A stretch of DNA of 64,000 nucleotides from Leeuwenhoekiella polynyae (GCF_042683665.1 NZ_JBHUOO010000046.1); one strand, 5' to 3'. Positions 9,818 to 18,967 are shown, counted from the first letter of the stretch. Numbers and translations are program-made. Notes: a model not told the origin generated them from the letters alone.

Positions 9818-12271
9818 ATGAAATCTATTTTTTTAGGTGTTGTAAGCGCTTTTTTAATCTGTACGAGCTGTGCTCGCCAATCTTATGAAACATCTAATTC
9901 TGGCGTAAAAACACAAATCGATTCTACACATGTGCGTATTGAATTTGTTTCTCCTTCTATAGTACGCATTCAAAAATATCGTGAGGGACATCCTTTTGAA
10001 AAAAAGAGCCTTTCCGTTATTAAAGAGCCAGAAGAGGTTTCTTTTGAAGTCAACGATATGAAGAACGGCTTTGCTTTGACCACGGCAGAATTACGTGTGG
10101 AGCTAGATACGCTAACCCAGGCGATACGTTTTTTTAAACCGGACGGAAGTCTTTTACTAAGCGAAAGCACAACTTCGTTTAAACCTTTTGTAGATAATGG
10201 GAACGAAACATTTACCGTTAAACAAGGCTGGACTTTAGAAGCCGATGAGCCCATTTATGGTCTGGGGATTTTGCAAAATGGCAAAATGTCTCAACGCAAT
10301 CAGGAAGTAAAAATGGTTCAAAATAATACCTGGGATTTTTCGACCTTTTTTCAATCTCCAAAAGGTTACGGCGTTTTTTGGGATAATTACTCACCCACCA
10401 CGTTTAAAGATGATACTGCTGAAACTTCTTTTTCTTCTCAGGTAGGTGATGGCATCGATTATTATGTGTTGGCGGGCGACAATGCTGATGCCGTTATTGC
10501 AGAAATGCGTGATCTTACAGGCGAAGTTCCTATGGTTCCGCTTTGGACCTATGGTTTTTGGCAAAGCCGGGAGCGCTATAAAAGTCAGGAAGAGACCGTA
10601 GGCGTGGTGCAAAAGCATCGCGAACTGGGAGTGCCACTGGACGGAATTATTCAGGATTGGCAATATTGGGGTGATAATTACCATTGGAATGCGATGGATT
10701 TTGGAAATCCGGCATTTCCGGATCCTCAAAAATTTGTTGACGATGTTCACGGACTTAATGCGCATCTTATCATTTCAATTTGGTCTTCTTTTGGTCCTGA
10801 AACGCCTCAGTTTAAAGAACTGAAAGAAAAGAATATGTTGATGGACTTCCAGACCTGGCCACAATCAGGCAAAGAAGATTGGCCACCCGATATGAATTAT
10901 CCCTCAGGTGTGCAGGTTTACGATCCGTATAATCCGGAGGCACGTGATATTTACTGGGAATATTTAAGCAAGAATTTATTCTCTCTGGGTATTGATGGCT
11001 GGTGGATGGATTCTACCGAGCCTGATCATTTAGAGATTAAAGATGAAGACTATAACAATGAGACTTATCTGGGCTCTTTCCGCAAGGTGCGTAATGCGTT
11101 TCCGCTGGAGACGGTAGGAGGTGTTTATGATCATCAGCGCGAGGAAACATCAAATAAGCGGGTTTTTATTCTTACGCGTTCGGGCTTTGCTGGGCAGCAG
11201 CGTTATGGAGCCAACGTTTGGTCTGGTGATTTAGGTTCGTCCTGGCAGTCCTTACGCAACCAGATTCCTGCCGGTCTCAATTTTACGCTTACCGGAAATC
11301 CTAATTTTAATACCGATATCGGTGGGTTTTTCGCGGGAGCTTATAACAAGTCGTGGAATGACGGCACAGCTTCTGTAAATCCATTGTTTCAGGAATTATA
11401 CGTGCGTTGGATGCAATACGGGGCGTTTACGCCAATGATGCGTTCACACGGTACTGAGATGAAACGCGAGATTTATCATTTTGGCGAAAAAGGCGAAGCC
11501 ATTTACGATGCCATTCAGAATGCAATCGAACTCCGTTACAGTTTACTTCCCTATATCTACACGACTTCCTGGGAGGTTACTCACAATCAGGATAGTTTTA
11601 TGCGCGCTCTGGTAATGGATTTCCCGCAGGACAAAAAAACCTGGGATCTTAAGGACGAGTATATGTTTGGTGATGCAATTCTTGTGGCACCGGTATTGGA
11701 AGCCCAGTACACGCCTGAGAAAATTATAAAAGTAGATGAAGAAACCGGCTGGAATAAAGGCAAGGAGCGAGGAGCCGAAGGATACCCCATAGTTGATTTT
11801 AAGGAGACCAAATCGGCAACGGTGTATTTACCCGAGGGAAGCGCATGGTATGATTACTGGACAAATGAGAAGTTTGACGGTGGGCAGGAAATCACAAAAG
11901 AAACAACTATAAATACGATTCCGCTGTATGTAAAAGCCGGAAGCATTTTACCCATAGGCCCTGAAGTGCAGTATGCCGAAGAAAAGCCCTGGAACAATCT
12001 GGAAATTCGTGTTTATGAAGGAGCTGACGGAAGTTTTAGCTTGTATGAAGATGAATTTGATAACTATAATTATGAAAATGGCGCCTATTCTACCATTTCA
12101 TTCACGTGGAATGATGCGAACCAAACCCTGGAGATAGCAGATCGTAACGGAAACTTTGACGGGATGCTTCAGGAGCGCAGATTTACTATTATAAAGATCA
12201 GTAAAGACGGTTCAGTTTCTGAGCCTAAAACCGTTGATTATTCCGGAGCTGCTGTTGAGGTAGAGTTTTAG
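9818..12271 (+). CDS. Glycoside hydrolase family 31 lipoprotein (alpha-xylosidase/alpha-glucosidase-like)
   Basis: An 817-residue retaining glycosidase with a lipoprotein signal (lipobox ending CTSC). Blocks in order: N-terminal beta-sandwich (YGLGILQNGKMSQR, GYGVFWDN), a TIM barrel opening with PLWTYGFWQSRERY, DGIIQDWQYWG, nucleophile Asp 398 in WWMDSTEPDH, RSGFAGQQRYG, acid/base Asp 471 in VWSGDLGSSW, NTDIGGFF, then C-terminal sandwich domains (TVYLPEGSAWYDYWT, PLYVKAGSILPIGP). The WQYWGDNYHWNAM region and PUL context favour alpha-xylosidase or a related exo-activity; alpha-glucosidase remains possible. It is last in the plus-strand run and is followed by a strong terminator. Confidence 0.92.
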   Translation: MKSIFLGVVSAFLICTSCARQSYETSNSGVKTQIDSTHVRIEFVSPSIVRIQKYREGHPFEKKSLSVIKEPEEVSFEVNDMKNGFALTTAELRVELDTLTQAIRFFKPDGSLLLSESTTSFKPFVDNGNETFTVKQGWTLEADEPIYGLGILQNGKMSQRNQEVKMVQNNTWDFSTFFQSPKGYGVFWDNYSPTTFKDDTAETSFSSQVGDGIDYYVLAGDNADAVIAEMRDLTGEVPMVPLWTYGFWQSRERYKSQEETVGVVQKHRELGVPLDGIIQDWQYWGDNYHWNAMDFGNPAFPDPQKFVDDVHGLNAHLIISIWSSFGPETPQFKELKEKNMLMDFQTWPQSGKEDWPPDMNYPSGVQVYDPYNPEARDIYWEYLSKNLFSLGIDGWWMDSTEPDHLEIKDEDYNNETYLGSFRKVRNAFPLETVGGVYDHQREETSNKRVFILTRSGFAGQQRYGANVWSGDLGSSWQSLRNQIPAGLNFTLTGNPNFNTDIGGFFAGAYNKSWNDGTASVNPLFQELYVRWMQYGAFTPMMRSHGTEMKREIYHFGEKGEAIYDAIQNAIELRYSLLPYIYTTSWEVTHNQDSFMRALVMDFPQDKKTWDLKDEYMFGDAILVAPVLEAQYTPEKIIKVDEETGWNKGKERGAEGYPIVDFKETKSATVYLPEGSAWYDYWTNEKFDGGQEITKETTINTIPLYVKAGSILPIGPEVQYAEEKPWNNLEIRVYEGADGSFSLYEDEFDNYNYENGAYSTISFTWNDANQTLEIADRNGNFDGMLQERRFTIIKISKDGSVSEPKTVDYSGAAVEVEF

Positions 12272-12293
12272 ATACAGTCATTAATCTAAAACT

Positions 12294-12329
12294 AAAAAGC
12301 CCTTTGAAAATTTTTCAAAGGGCTTTTTT
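12294..12329 (+). terminator. Rho-independent terminator of the glycosidase operon
   Basis: A near-perfect hairpin, AAAAAGCCCTTTGAAAA paired with TTTTCAAAGGGCTTTTT, ends in a run of T about 22 bp after the GH31 stop codon. Confidence 0.9.
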
Positions 12330-12588
12330 AATTCTGTTAAGCGAGCAGATACTCAGTCTAAAGAAACACTTATTTTACGTTTATTTTAAAAAATCTAAGG
12401 TATCACTTTCTAGAAAGTACTCATCATTTTTTACATACCACAAGAACAGGCGGTTGGCGTTCCCTAATTTTTTCAAACAGTTTGCCACTACAAGCTCACG
12501 GTATTGCTAGTTTAAAAGATGTAAAGTCTGTTCTGAATAATTTGTGATTTGACTAAAAGCAGCTAGTCAATAATAATAATAATAGAAA
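12330..12588. other. Intergenic stretch without recognisable gene
   Basis: About 260 bp between the two terminators. One frame stays open for about 68 codons but begins at TTG inside the terminator stem and has no recognisable domain. A short TAA trinucleotide run lies at about 12570-12584. Confidence 0.5.
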
Positions 12589-12626
12589 GAAACAGGCTGT
12601 CTAAAATATTTTAGGTTACCTGTTTC
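12589..12626 (-). terminator. Hairpin downstream of pckA
   Basis: GAAACAGG (12589-12596) pairs with CCTGTTTC (12619-12626) around the inner self-palindrome CTAAAATATTTTAG. Read on the minus strand it lies about 34 nt after the pckA stop and is followed by a T-rich stretch, so it probably ends the pckA transcript. Confidence 0.65.
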
Positions 12627-12659
12627 TAAAAATTATCAAGGGATGAAAGAAAATTCAGG

Positions 12660-14279
12660 TCAAAAATCAAAACGCTGAGGACCTCCTCTTCGAATATCTT
12701 CATTAGCGTAGGATTCAAATTTTTCAAAGTTTTTACGGAACGCATTTGACAGTTTAAATGCGGCCTTATAATATGCTGAATCATCATCCCAGGTTTTACG
12801 GGGACTCAATACCGAATCAGGGACACTTGGACAGGTTCTCGGTTGAGCAACTCCAAAAACCGAATGAATGTGATAGTTTTCATATTTATATTCATGATCA
12901 ATGCTTCCATCAAGAATAGCATTGATCATGGCTCTTGTATATTTTAGTTTTATACGGGTACCTACACCGTAAGCACCACCGGTCCATCCGGTATTGATCA
13001 ACCATACCTGGGCACCACTGCGCTTGATTTTCTCATTTAACATTTCGGCATACTTTGTGGGGTGTAAAGGCATAAAAGGGGCTCCAAAACAAGCTGAGAA
13101 TGAGGGTAGGGGTTCTACAATACCTGCTTCAGTACCGCCAAGTTTTGATGTGTATCCTGAAATAAAATGATAAGCAGCTTGACTTGCTGTCAATTTTGAA
13201 ACCGGAGGTAATACGCCAAAGGCATCTGCAGTCAGGAAAAAGATATTTTTGGGGGTGCTTGCTACAGAGGGGATCTGTATATTGTCAATATGGTTAATGG
13301 GATAACTTACCCGGGTATTTTGAGTAATCGAGGCATCTTCAAAATCGACTACTCCATTTTCATCCATAATTACATTTTCTAAAATAGCACCTTTCTTAAT
13401 CGCCCCATAAATCTCAGGTTCCTGCTCTTCAGAAAGATTGATCACTTTAGCATAGCAACCGCCTTCAAAATTAAAAACACTATTTTCTGAAGTCCACCCG
13501 TGCTCATCATCACCTATTAATTTACGATTTGAGTCAGTAGAAAGCGTTGTTTTACCGGTGCCAGAAAGACCAAAAAAGATTGCGGTATCGCCATCTTTAC
13601 CCACATTAGCAGAACAATGCATAGGCAATGCATCCCTATAAACGGGTAAAATAAAATTTAATGCCGAAAAAATACCTTTTTTGATTTCGCCCGTATATCC
13701 GGTTCCTCCTATTAATGCAATTTTCTTTGTGAAATTTAATATCGCAAAATTGTGTTGTCTGGTGCCATCTACTACCGGATCAGCCATAAAACCCGGAGCA
13801 TTGATAACCGTCCACTCCGGGTCAAAATCTTCTAGCTCATCTTCAGTAGGTCTTAAAAACATATTATAGGCAAACATGTTAGACCAAGGGTATTCATTGA
13901 CTACCCTTATGTTCAACCGATACTCTTTTTCTGCACATGCATAGGCATCACGAACATAAAGCTCCTTATCATTCAGGTACTCAATTACCTTATCATAAAG
14001 CGCATCAAAAGCATCACTTTCAAAAGGAATATTGATGTTACCCCACCATACTCTATTTGCAGTAATATCGTCTTTTACGATAAAACGATCCATAGGCGAT
14101 CTACCGGTGAACTCTCCGGTATTTACGGCAAGAGCTCCCAGGGAGGATTCTTTGCCCATACCCTTGTCAAGGGTGATTTCTTGCAATTGCTCAGGACTTA
14201 ACTGATACTGTATATTTTGGTGTGTAATTCCGTATTCTACTAAAGATAATGATTTGTTTGATTTGACATGATCTGTCAT
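12660..14279 (-). CDS. pckA: Phosphoenolpyruvate carboxykinase (ATP)
   Basis: 539 residues, the usual length of bacterial ATP-dependent PEPCK, the cytoplasmic enzyme converting oxaloacetate plus ATP to PEP, CO2 and ADP in gluconeogenesis. The kinase-1a P-loop GLSGTGKTTLS is at about 237-247, followed by the kinase-2 metal-binding block LIGDDEHGWT; TGRSPMDRFIV near residue 58 and YTSKLGGTEAG are further signatures. It is a single gene with its own downstream hairpin. A LacI/cre-like palindrome lies 36-51 bp before the start. The placement next to the organic-acid module (14.6-24 kb) fits growth on C4 acids, where PEPCK is required. Confidence 0.98.
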   Translation of the reverse strand: MTDHVKSNKSLSLVEYGITHQNIQYQLSPEQLQEITLDKGMGKESSLGALAVNTGEFTGRSPMDRFIVKDDITANRVWWGNINIPFESDAFDALYDKVIEYLNDKELYVRDAYACAEKEYRLNIRVVNEYPWSNMFAYNMFLRPTEDELEDFDPEWTVINAPGFMADPVVDGTRQHNFAILNFTKKIALIGGTGYTGEIKKGIFSALNFILPVYRDALPMHCSANVGKDGDTAIFFGLSGTGKTTLSTDSNRKLIGDDEHGWTSENSVFNFEGGCYAKVINLSEEQEPEIYGAIKKGAILENVIMDENGVVDFEDASITQNTRVSYPINHIDNIQIPSVASTPKNIFFLTADAFGVLPPVSKLTASQAAYHFISGYTSKLGGTEAGIVEPLPSFSACFGAPFMPLHPTKYAEMLNEKIKRSGAQVWLINTGWTGGAYGVGTRIKLKYTRAMINAILDGSIDHEYKYENYHIHSVFGVAQPRTCPSVPDSVLSPRKTWDDDSAYYKAAFKLSNAFRKNFEKFESYANEDIRRGGPQRFDF

Positions 14280-14314
14280 AAGAAGTGTTTTTAGTTATTT
14301 AGGTAAAGTTGATA

Positions 14315-14330
14315 AGCGAAAACGTTTGCT
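14315..14330. promoter_or_regulatory. Possible LacI/cre-like palindrome upstream of pckA
   Basis: AGCGAAAACGTTTGCT, with matching outer arms AGCxAA/TTxGCT and core AAACGTTT, lies 36 bp before the pckA start. It resembles catabolite-control operators recognised by LacI/GalR-family proteins. Single copy, so support is modest. Confidence 0.35.
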
Positions 14331-14561
14331 AAACCCAATATTCTTTTTTTGATCTCTTTATTATAAGATGCAGTTTTTGGTAAATACCCCTATTCATTTT
14401 GGAATAAATCTCTAAGTAAGGCTTTTGGAAACTTATCCTGCCAGACTGATTTTGACTATCTCTACATACCAAATAAATAGTATCAATTCATTTCTATTAC
14501 AGCACAAAATTCGGCTCATGTAAAGGAGTTTTTATGCAAAGAATCTATTCATCAACCAGTA

Positions 14562-15620
14562 TTATTTAGTTTTTATATTTTGAATTAACGCATCTGTTAC
14601 CTGTACAGTTGAAGCATTTCCGCCTAAATCTGGCGTTAAAACCTTACCCTTAGCAGTTAGTTTCTCTATCGCATCTTCTATTAATGCAGCAGCTTCATGT
14701 TCGCCAAAATGCGACAACATCATCGCCGCAGTCCAAACAGAAGCGATAGGATTTGCAACATTCTTACCGGCAATATCTGGTGCGCTGCCGTGTACGGGTT
14801 CAAACATGCTCGGAAACTCTTTCTCCGGGTTTAAATTGGCCCCAGGGGCAATTCCCATACCACCTATCACAGCCGGCCCTAAATCTGAAAGGATATCACC
14901 AAAAAGATTGCTTGCTACCACGACATCAAATTCGTGAGGTCTTGTTACAAAATGCGCGGTCAGTATATCTATGTGAAACTGAGATTGTATTACGCCTGGA
15001 TACAATTCACCAATAGCCTTGAATCGCTCGTCCCAATAGGGCATGGTGTGAATGATGCCATTAGATTTGGTAGCACTCGTCAACTTCTTATTTCTTTTGT
15101 TTGCTAATTCGTAAGCATACTTCATTACCCGGTCAACCCCTCGCTTTGTAAATATGCTCTCCTGCACGACTAACTCGTGTTCAGTACCTTCATTCAACCT
15201 TCCTCCAATTGAAGAATATTCTCCCTCGTTATTTTCCCGAACAATGTAGAAATATATGTTTCCGGGATTCTTCAAGGGTGAGTCAACTCCCTTAAGCAGT
15301 TTTACAGGTCTGAGATTTACATATTGCTGAAACGTTCTTCGAATAGGAACAAGTAAGCCCCAAAGGGAAACATGATCAGGAACTCCAGGATAACCAACAG
15401 CCCCCAAAAAGATACCGTCGCTATCTCTCAGTTTTTTTAGACCGTCATCATCCATCATTTTTCCGTGGTTTTTATAGTATTCACACGAATAGTCATAGTG
15501 TTTATACGAAATTTCAAAACCACACTGAGCCGCTACGGTATTGAGAAGCCGTATCGATTCAGGAACAACCTCATTTCCTATTCCATCTCCCGGTATTACT
15601 GCTACTTCATACTTTTTCAT
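14562..15620 (-). CDS. Tartrate/D-malate dehydrogenase-type enzyme (isocitrate/isopropylmalate dehydrogenase family)
   Basis: A 352-residue NAD-dependent beta-decarboxylating dehydrogenase. It starts with VAVIPGDGIGNEVVPE and carries SLWGLLVPIRR, QYVNLRPVKLL, RENNEGEYSSIGGR and NLFGDILSDLGPAVIGG; the Asp residues of the last block bind the metal. SxWGxLxPxRR and the NHGKMM segment near residue 52 are typical of tartrate dehydrogenase/D-malate dehydrogenase rather than LeuB, and no leucine genes are nearby. Expected reactions are oxidation of L(+)- or meso-tartrate or decarboxylation of D-malate to pyruvate. It is the last gene of a tightly packed run with a dehalogenase-type hydrolase and two transporters, suggesting catabolism of an imported hydroxy-acid. 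The exact substrate is not readable. Confidence 0.87.
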   Translation of the reverse strand: MKKYEVAVIPGDGIGNEVVPESIRLLNTVAAQCGFEISYKHYDYSCEYYKNHGKMMDDDGLKKLRDSDGIFLGAVGYPGVPDHVSLWGLLVPIRRTFQQYVNLRPVKLLKGVDSPLKNPGNIYFYIVRENNEGEYSSIGGRLNEGTEHELVVQESIFTKRGVDRVMKYAYELANKRNKKLTSATKSNGIIHTMPYWDERFKAIGELYPGVIQSQFHIDILTAHFVTRPHEFDVVVASNLFGDILSDLGPAVIGGMGIAPGANLNPEKEFPSMFEPVHGSAPDIAGKNVANPIASVWTAAMMLSHFGEHEAAALIEDAIEKLTAKGKVLTPDLGGNASTVQVTDALIQNIKTK

Positions 15621-15621
15621 G

Positions 15622-16515
15622 CTAATTTTTCGGTTTTAAAGGTTTAAAAAAATCAATCAAAGCTTTCGTTGTTTCAGTGGGGGCTTCTTCCGGCAAATAA
15701 TGTCCGCAGGGCAACCCAAATCCAACTACATCATCCGACCATTTTTTCCATTCTTCAATAACATTATATTTTCGGCCAACGAAAGCTTTTTCGCCCCAAA
15801 TACAGAGAACAGGACATGCTAATTTTTTGCCAGCATTGATGTCTAATTGATCTAACTCAAGGTCTATTGTTGCAGAAGCTCGATAATCTTCACAACTAGA
15901 ATGTATGGTTTCAGGAGTAAAACAGCGTAAATATTCTTGTCTTGCTTCTTTTGTTATGGCATTTTTATCCCTGCCCCATTGACCGAATTTTTTGTTCAAG
16001 AAGTACTCAGGGTCTTCTCCTATCATTTTTTCCGGAATGTCATTTGGTTGAATAAAAAAAAACCAATGGTAGTATGCAGTTGCAAATTCCATATCGGCTG
16101 TTTTGTACATCGTATAGGTCGGTGCAATGTCCAAAACCGCCAATTTCAATATGATTTTAGGATAATCTAACGCCATACGGTGGCCAACTCTACCGCCACG
16201 GTCATGACCGGCCAAATAGAATTGGTCAAACCCAAGAGATTGCATCAATAAAATTTGATCCATACCCATTTCACGTTTTGAATAGGGGAAATGTTCAGTA
16301 TCGGTCGGTGGATTACCACTATCCCCGTAACCTCTTAAATCTGATGCGACAACCGTAAAGCATTTTGCGAGTTGGTCCGCTATTTTATGCCAGATATAAT
16401 TCGTCTGCGGATAGCCATGTAATAAAAGTAGGGGAGGACCGCTACCTCCAATAACATAGTTTATTTTAACGCCGTTAACCTGTTTGATATGATTTTTAAA
16501 TGCTTTGAAAATCAT
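15622..16515 (-). CDS. Alpha/beta hydrolase of the fluoroacetate (haloacetate) dehalogenase type
   Basis: 297 residues, the family length. It has an Asp nucleophile rather than Ser: Asp 105 in GHDRGGRVGHRMALD, with Arg 106 and Arg 109 for carboxylate binding, Asp 129 in VLDIAPT, the halide-pocket pair His 150-Trp 151, Tyr 211 in EDYRA, and catalytic His 272 in CGHYLPEEAP. The set corresponds to the residues known from fluoroacetate dehalogenase (Asp110, Arg111, Arg114, Asp134, His155, Trp156, Tyr219, His280). The oxyanion segment HGYPQT and DLRGYGDSG are also present. It overlaps the transporter gene start by 4 bp and abuts the dehydrogenase gene, implying one transcript. Epoxide hydrolases share part of this layout but use other active-site residues. 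Family strong, natural substrate unknown. Confidence 0.85.
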   Translation of the reverse strand: MIFKAFKNHIKQVNGVKINYVIGGSGPPLLLLHGYPQTNYIWHKIADQLAKCFTVVASDLRGYGDSGNPPTDTEHFPYSKREMGMDQILLMQSLGFDQFYLAGHDRGGRVGHRMALDYPKIILKLAVLDIAPTYTMYKTADMEFATAYYHWFFFIQPNDIPEKMIGEDPEYFLNKKFGQWGRDKNAITKEARQEYLRCFTPETIHSSCEDYRASATIDLELDQLDINAGKKLACPVLCIWGEKAFVGRKYNVIEEWKKWSDDVVGFGLPCGHYLPEEAPTETTKALIDFFKPLKPKN

Positions 16516-17987
16516 AATTTTTGTTTCAAATGCTTAGGAAAACTATCTATTGCGATGTCCCATAATTCCGGAAGCAGAAAATAGACAAATAGTGTGAGTA
16601 GAACTATAGAAATTATGTTCATTAAAAAACCTTTATTCACCATATCCGGTATTCGAAGATAACCCGATCCGAATACTACCGCATTAGGCGGTGTGGCAAC
16701 GGGCAACATAAATGCACAGGAAGCTGCAACAGCTGCACCTACCATTAGAACAAAAGGATGTACATCTATATTTAAAGCCATAGGTGCCAAAACGGGTAAC
16801 AACATTGCCGTAGTGGCCAGGTTTGAAGTAATCTCGGTCAAAAAATTAACAGCCGCTATTAAGATGAGCAACAGCAAAAATAGATGAAGCCCGGATAAAC
16901 TGCCCATTTGAGAGCCTATCCATATAGCTAAACCACTGGTTTCAAAACCTTGTGCGAGAGCCATTCCACCTCCAAAAAGTAATATGATTCCCCAAGGCAT
17001 TTTTACAGCTTCATCCCAGTTAATCAAAGTTCGCGTCCTTTTCTTATTGGGTATAAGAAATAATAATATGGAAAAAAACACCGCTATTATTGTATCATCA
17101 AGAGCAGGAAAAATTGCTTGTAACAGATAAGATCGTGTAATCCAGCAAAAAGCAGTCAGTCCAAAAACCATGGCGACCATCTTTTCTTCGTAACTGATCT
17201 TTCCTAAATTATTTAATAAGCGTTTAATTTCTGTTTTGCCTCCAGGAAACTTCTTTTGCTTAAATGTAAATGCATATCGGGTAAGATAGACCCAACAAAT
17301 AAATAGTAATATTAGGGAAATAGGCAAACCAAACATAAACCATTGCATAAACGTAATTTCATACCCGTAGGTATCTGAGATTACTCCAGCCAGCACCAAA
17401 TTGGGAGGAGTACCTATGAGTGTCGCAACACCACCAATTGATGCACTGTAAGCGATGGCGAGCATAAGAGCCTTGCCAAAGGTCTGGTTCTCATCTTCAA
17501 CAGTATCGGGGTTATCCTGCAATTGCTTTATGATAGCAACCCCTATAGGCAACATCATAACCGATGTGGCTGTGTTTGAAATCCACATAGACAAAAATGC
17601 GGTTGCACACATAAACCCTAGAATGATCATACGAACGTTAGAACCTATGATGTTAATGATGTTCAGTGCAATGCGCTTATGGAGGTCCCATTTTTCAATA
17701 GCGATGGCAATTATAAAACCACCCATATACAGGAATATATATTTGTGCCCAAAAGAAGCTGCTGTGGTTTCCAAATCCAAACCGCCAGACAGCGGAAACA
17801 GGACAAGAGGTAACAAAGCTGTTATTGAAATAGGTAAGGCCTCGGTTATCCACCAAATGGCGACCCATGCAGTACCTGCCAAAATTGCGACACCCTCCTT
17901 AGAGAGCCCTTCAGGATGGATGAATAAGTAAATTAGAAAAAAGGTGAGTGGACCAAGAATAAGGCCAATTATTTTCTTTGTATTCAT
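16512..17987 (-). CDS. SLC13/DASS-family anion:sodium symporter
   Basis: A 491-residue inner-membrane carrier with about 11 hydrophobic segments. The two family SNT motifs are visible, SNTATSVMMLP in the first half and TSNLATTAMLLPVLAP in the second, together with GGVATLIGTPPNLVLAG and PVATPPNAVVFGSGY, where sodium and carboxylate bind. Members import di- and tricarboxylates such as succinate, malate, tartrate or citrate. It lies between the AEC transporter and the dehalogenase-type hydrolase, overlapping the latter by 4 bp. That context points to uptake of the acid processed by the two downstream enzymes. Confidence 0.92.
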   Translation of the reverse strand: MNTKKIIGLILGPLTFFLIYLFIHPEGLSKEGVAILAGTAWVAIWWITEALPISITALLPLVLFPLSGGLDLETTAASFGHKYIFLYMGGFIIAIAIEKWDLHKRIALNIINIIGSNVRMIILGFMCATAFLSMWISNTATSVMMLPIGVAIIKQLQDNPDTVEDENQTFGKALMLAIAYSASIGGVATLIGTPPNLVLAGVISDTYGYEITFMQWFMFGLPISLILLFICWVYLTRYAFTFKQKKFPGGKTEIKRLLNNLGKISYEEKMVAMVFGLTAFCWITRSYLLQAIFPALDDTIIAVFFSILLFLIPNKKRTRTLINWDEAVKMPWGIILLFGGGMALAQGFETSGLAIWIGSQMGSLSGLHLFLLLLILIAAVNFLTEITSNLATTAMLLPVLAPMALNIDVHPFVLMVGAAVAASCAFMLPVATPPNAVVFGSGYLRIPDMVNKGFLMNIISIVLLTLFVYFLLPELWDIAIDSFPKHLKQKL

Positions 17988-17988
17988 A

Positions 17989-18894
17989 TCAATAGATTAT
18001 AAAATAAATTAGAATTACGGTCAAAATAGATACAGGTATACCCAGTCCCGGCATTAAAAAAGATAAATCTGGTTTTAGACCAAGTTCTGCAGCTACAATT
18101 GCAATGGTATTCATAGGTCCAAGACCAGCACCAAGTACACATACCTTTGCAACTAGCGTATTATGTTCTCCCAAAAAAAAGAAAAGTAAAAATACTAGAA
18201 GTGGAGCTATTATAAGTTTATAAGATTGTCCCAAGAGAAAATAGTTTTTATTCCGTTTTACAGATTTCATACTTACGTTAAGCCCAATGGTAAACAAAGC
18301 CAAAAATGAAAAGGGTTTTGCTAGTATGGCAAGTGTTTCATTCATAAAATCAGGAAATTTTGTATTGGTAAATAACAGTATAAATGCCAGCACCATTGCT
18401 AAAAAGGGTGGAAATATAACAATATCTTTTATGAGCTTCACAGCACTTGTTTGTTTTTGGGCGTACCAAAAACCGGTAAAAACCCCTATGGTATTGCAAA
18501 CCACAAAAGTACCTGCGAGGGAAAGAATAATACCTAATGCAAGACCTTTTGGACCTAAAAACATCTCAAAAATGGGAAAACCTGCAAATGAAATGCTTCC
18601 GATTCCCGAGGTCATTATGAGTACAGCTCTTGCTTTTCTTTCAATTGGTCTAATCAAATTAACCAGTTCAAAAAAAAGAAAGGAAAAACCATAAATGATC
18701 CACGGTGATACTATTAACCAGATGTGTTTTTCAGAAAATTCAATCTCCGGGAGATAGCGTAAGGTTAGTATAGGTATAAAAAAATGAATAAGCAGTTTGT
18801 TGAGTTTGCCACCTAAGCCTTTGGGCGTTACGCTGTATTTTTTACAGAGTATGCCTATTAGTAAAAAAGCAAAAAGGACTATTGTTTTTTCCAT
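17989..18894 (-). CDS. AEC (auxin efflux carrier) family transporter
   Basis: About 301 residues with roughly 10 membrane segments (for example VLFAFLLIGILC, LIHFFIPILTLRYLP, SISFAGFPIFEMFLGP, VLGAGLGPMNTIAIVAAELG). AEC proteins move organic acids such as malate or malonate, or amino-acid derivatives. The frame is open up to 18939, but I chose the internal ATG at 18892-18894: the extra 15 residues are hydrophilic, and their codons lie across a stable hairpin (18905-18928). Its stop is 1 bp before the DASS gene start. Two organic-acid carriers side by side suggest an import/export pair or two substrates. Confidence 0.85.
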   Translation of the reverse strand: MEKTIVLFAFLLIGILCKKYSVTPKGLGGKLNKLLIHFFIPILTLRYLPEIEFSEKHIWLIVSPWIIYGFSFLFFELVNLIRPIERKARAVLIMTSGIGSISFAGFPIFEMFLGPKGLALGIILSLAGTFVVCNTIGVFTGFWYAQKQTSAVKLIKDIVIFPPFLAMVLAFILLFTNTKFPDFMNETLAILAKPFSFLALFTIGLNVSMKSVKRNKNYFLLGQSYKLIIAPLLVFLLFFFLGEHNTLVAKVCVLGAGLGPMNTIAIVAAELGLKPDLSFLMPGLGIPVSILTVILIYFIIY

Positions 18895-18904
18895 AATTTT
18901 AAAG

Positions 18905-18928
18905 AAGTGGCCCCCGTAGGAGCCACTT
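18905..18928 (-). promoter_or_regulatory. Intercistronic hairpin between TonB receptor and AEC genes
   Basis: AAGTGGC and GCCACTT form a perfect 7-bp stem with a 10-nt loop in the short gap between the TonB-receptor stop and the AEC start. On the minus strand it is followed by CTTTAAAATT. It may act as a partial terminator or RNA-stability element separating receptor from transporter expression. Confidence 0.45.
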
Positions 18929-18967
18929 TCTACAAACAATCTAACTCAAACAACGCAATTAGAATTT

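Noticed and set aside
12304..12510. Open 68-codon plus-strand frame after the GH31 terminator
   Set aside because: It begins with TTG inside the terminator stem, has no ATG and shows no recognisable domain; most likely chance in AT-rich DNA.
12570..12584. TAA trinucleotide repeat as a CRISPR-like or phase-variable tract
   Set aside because: A short simple repeat of about five units outside any gene; no spacers and no reading frame to switch.
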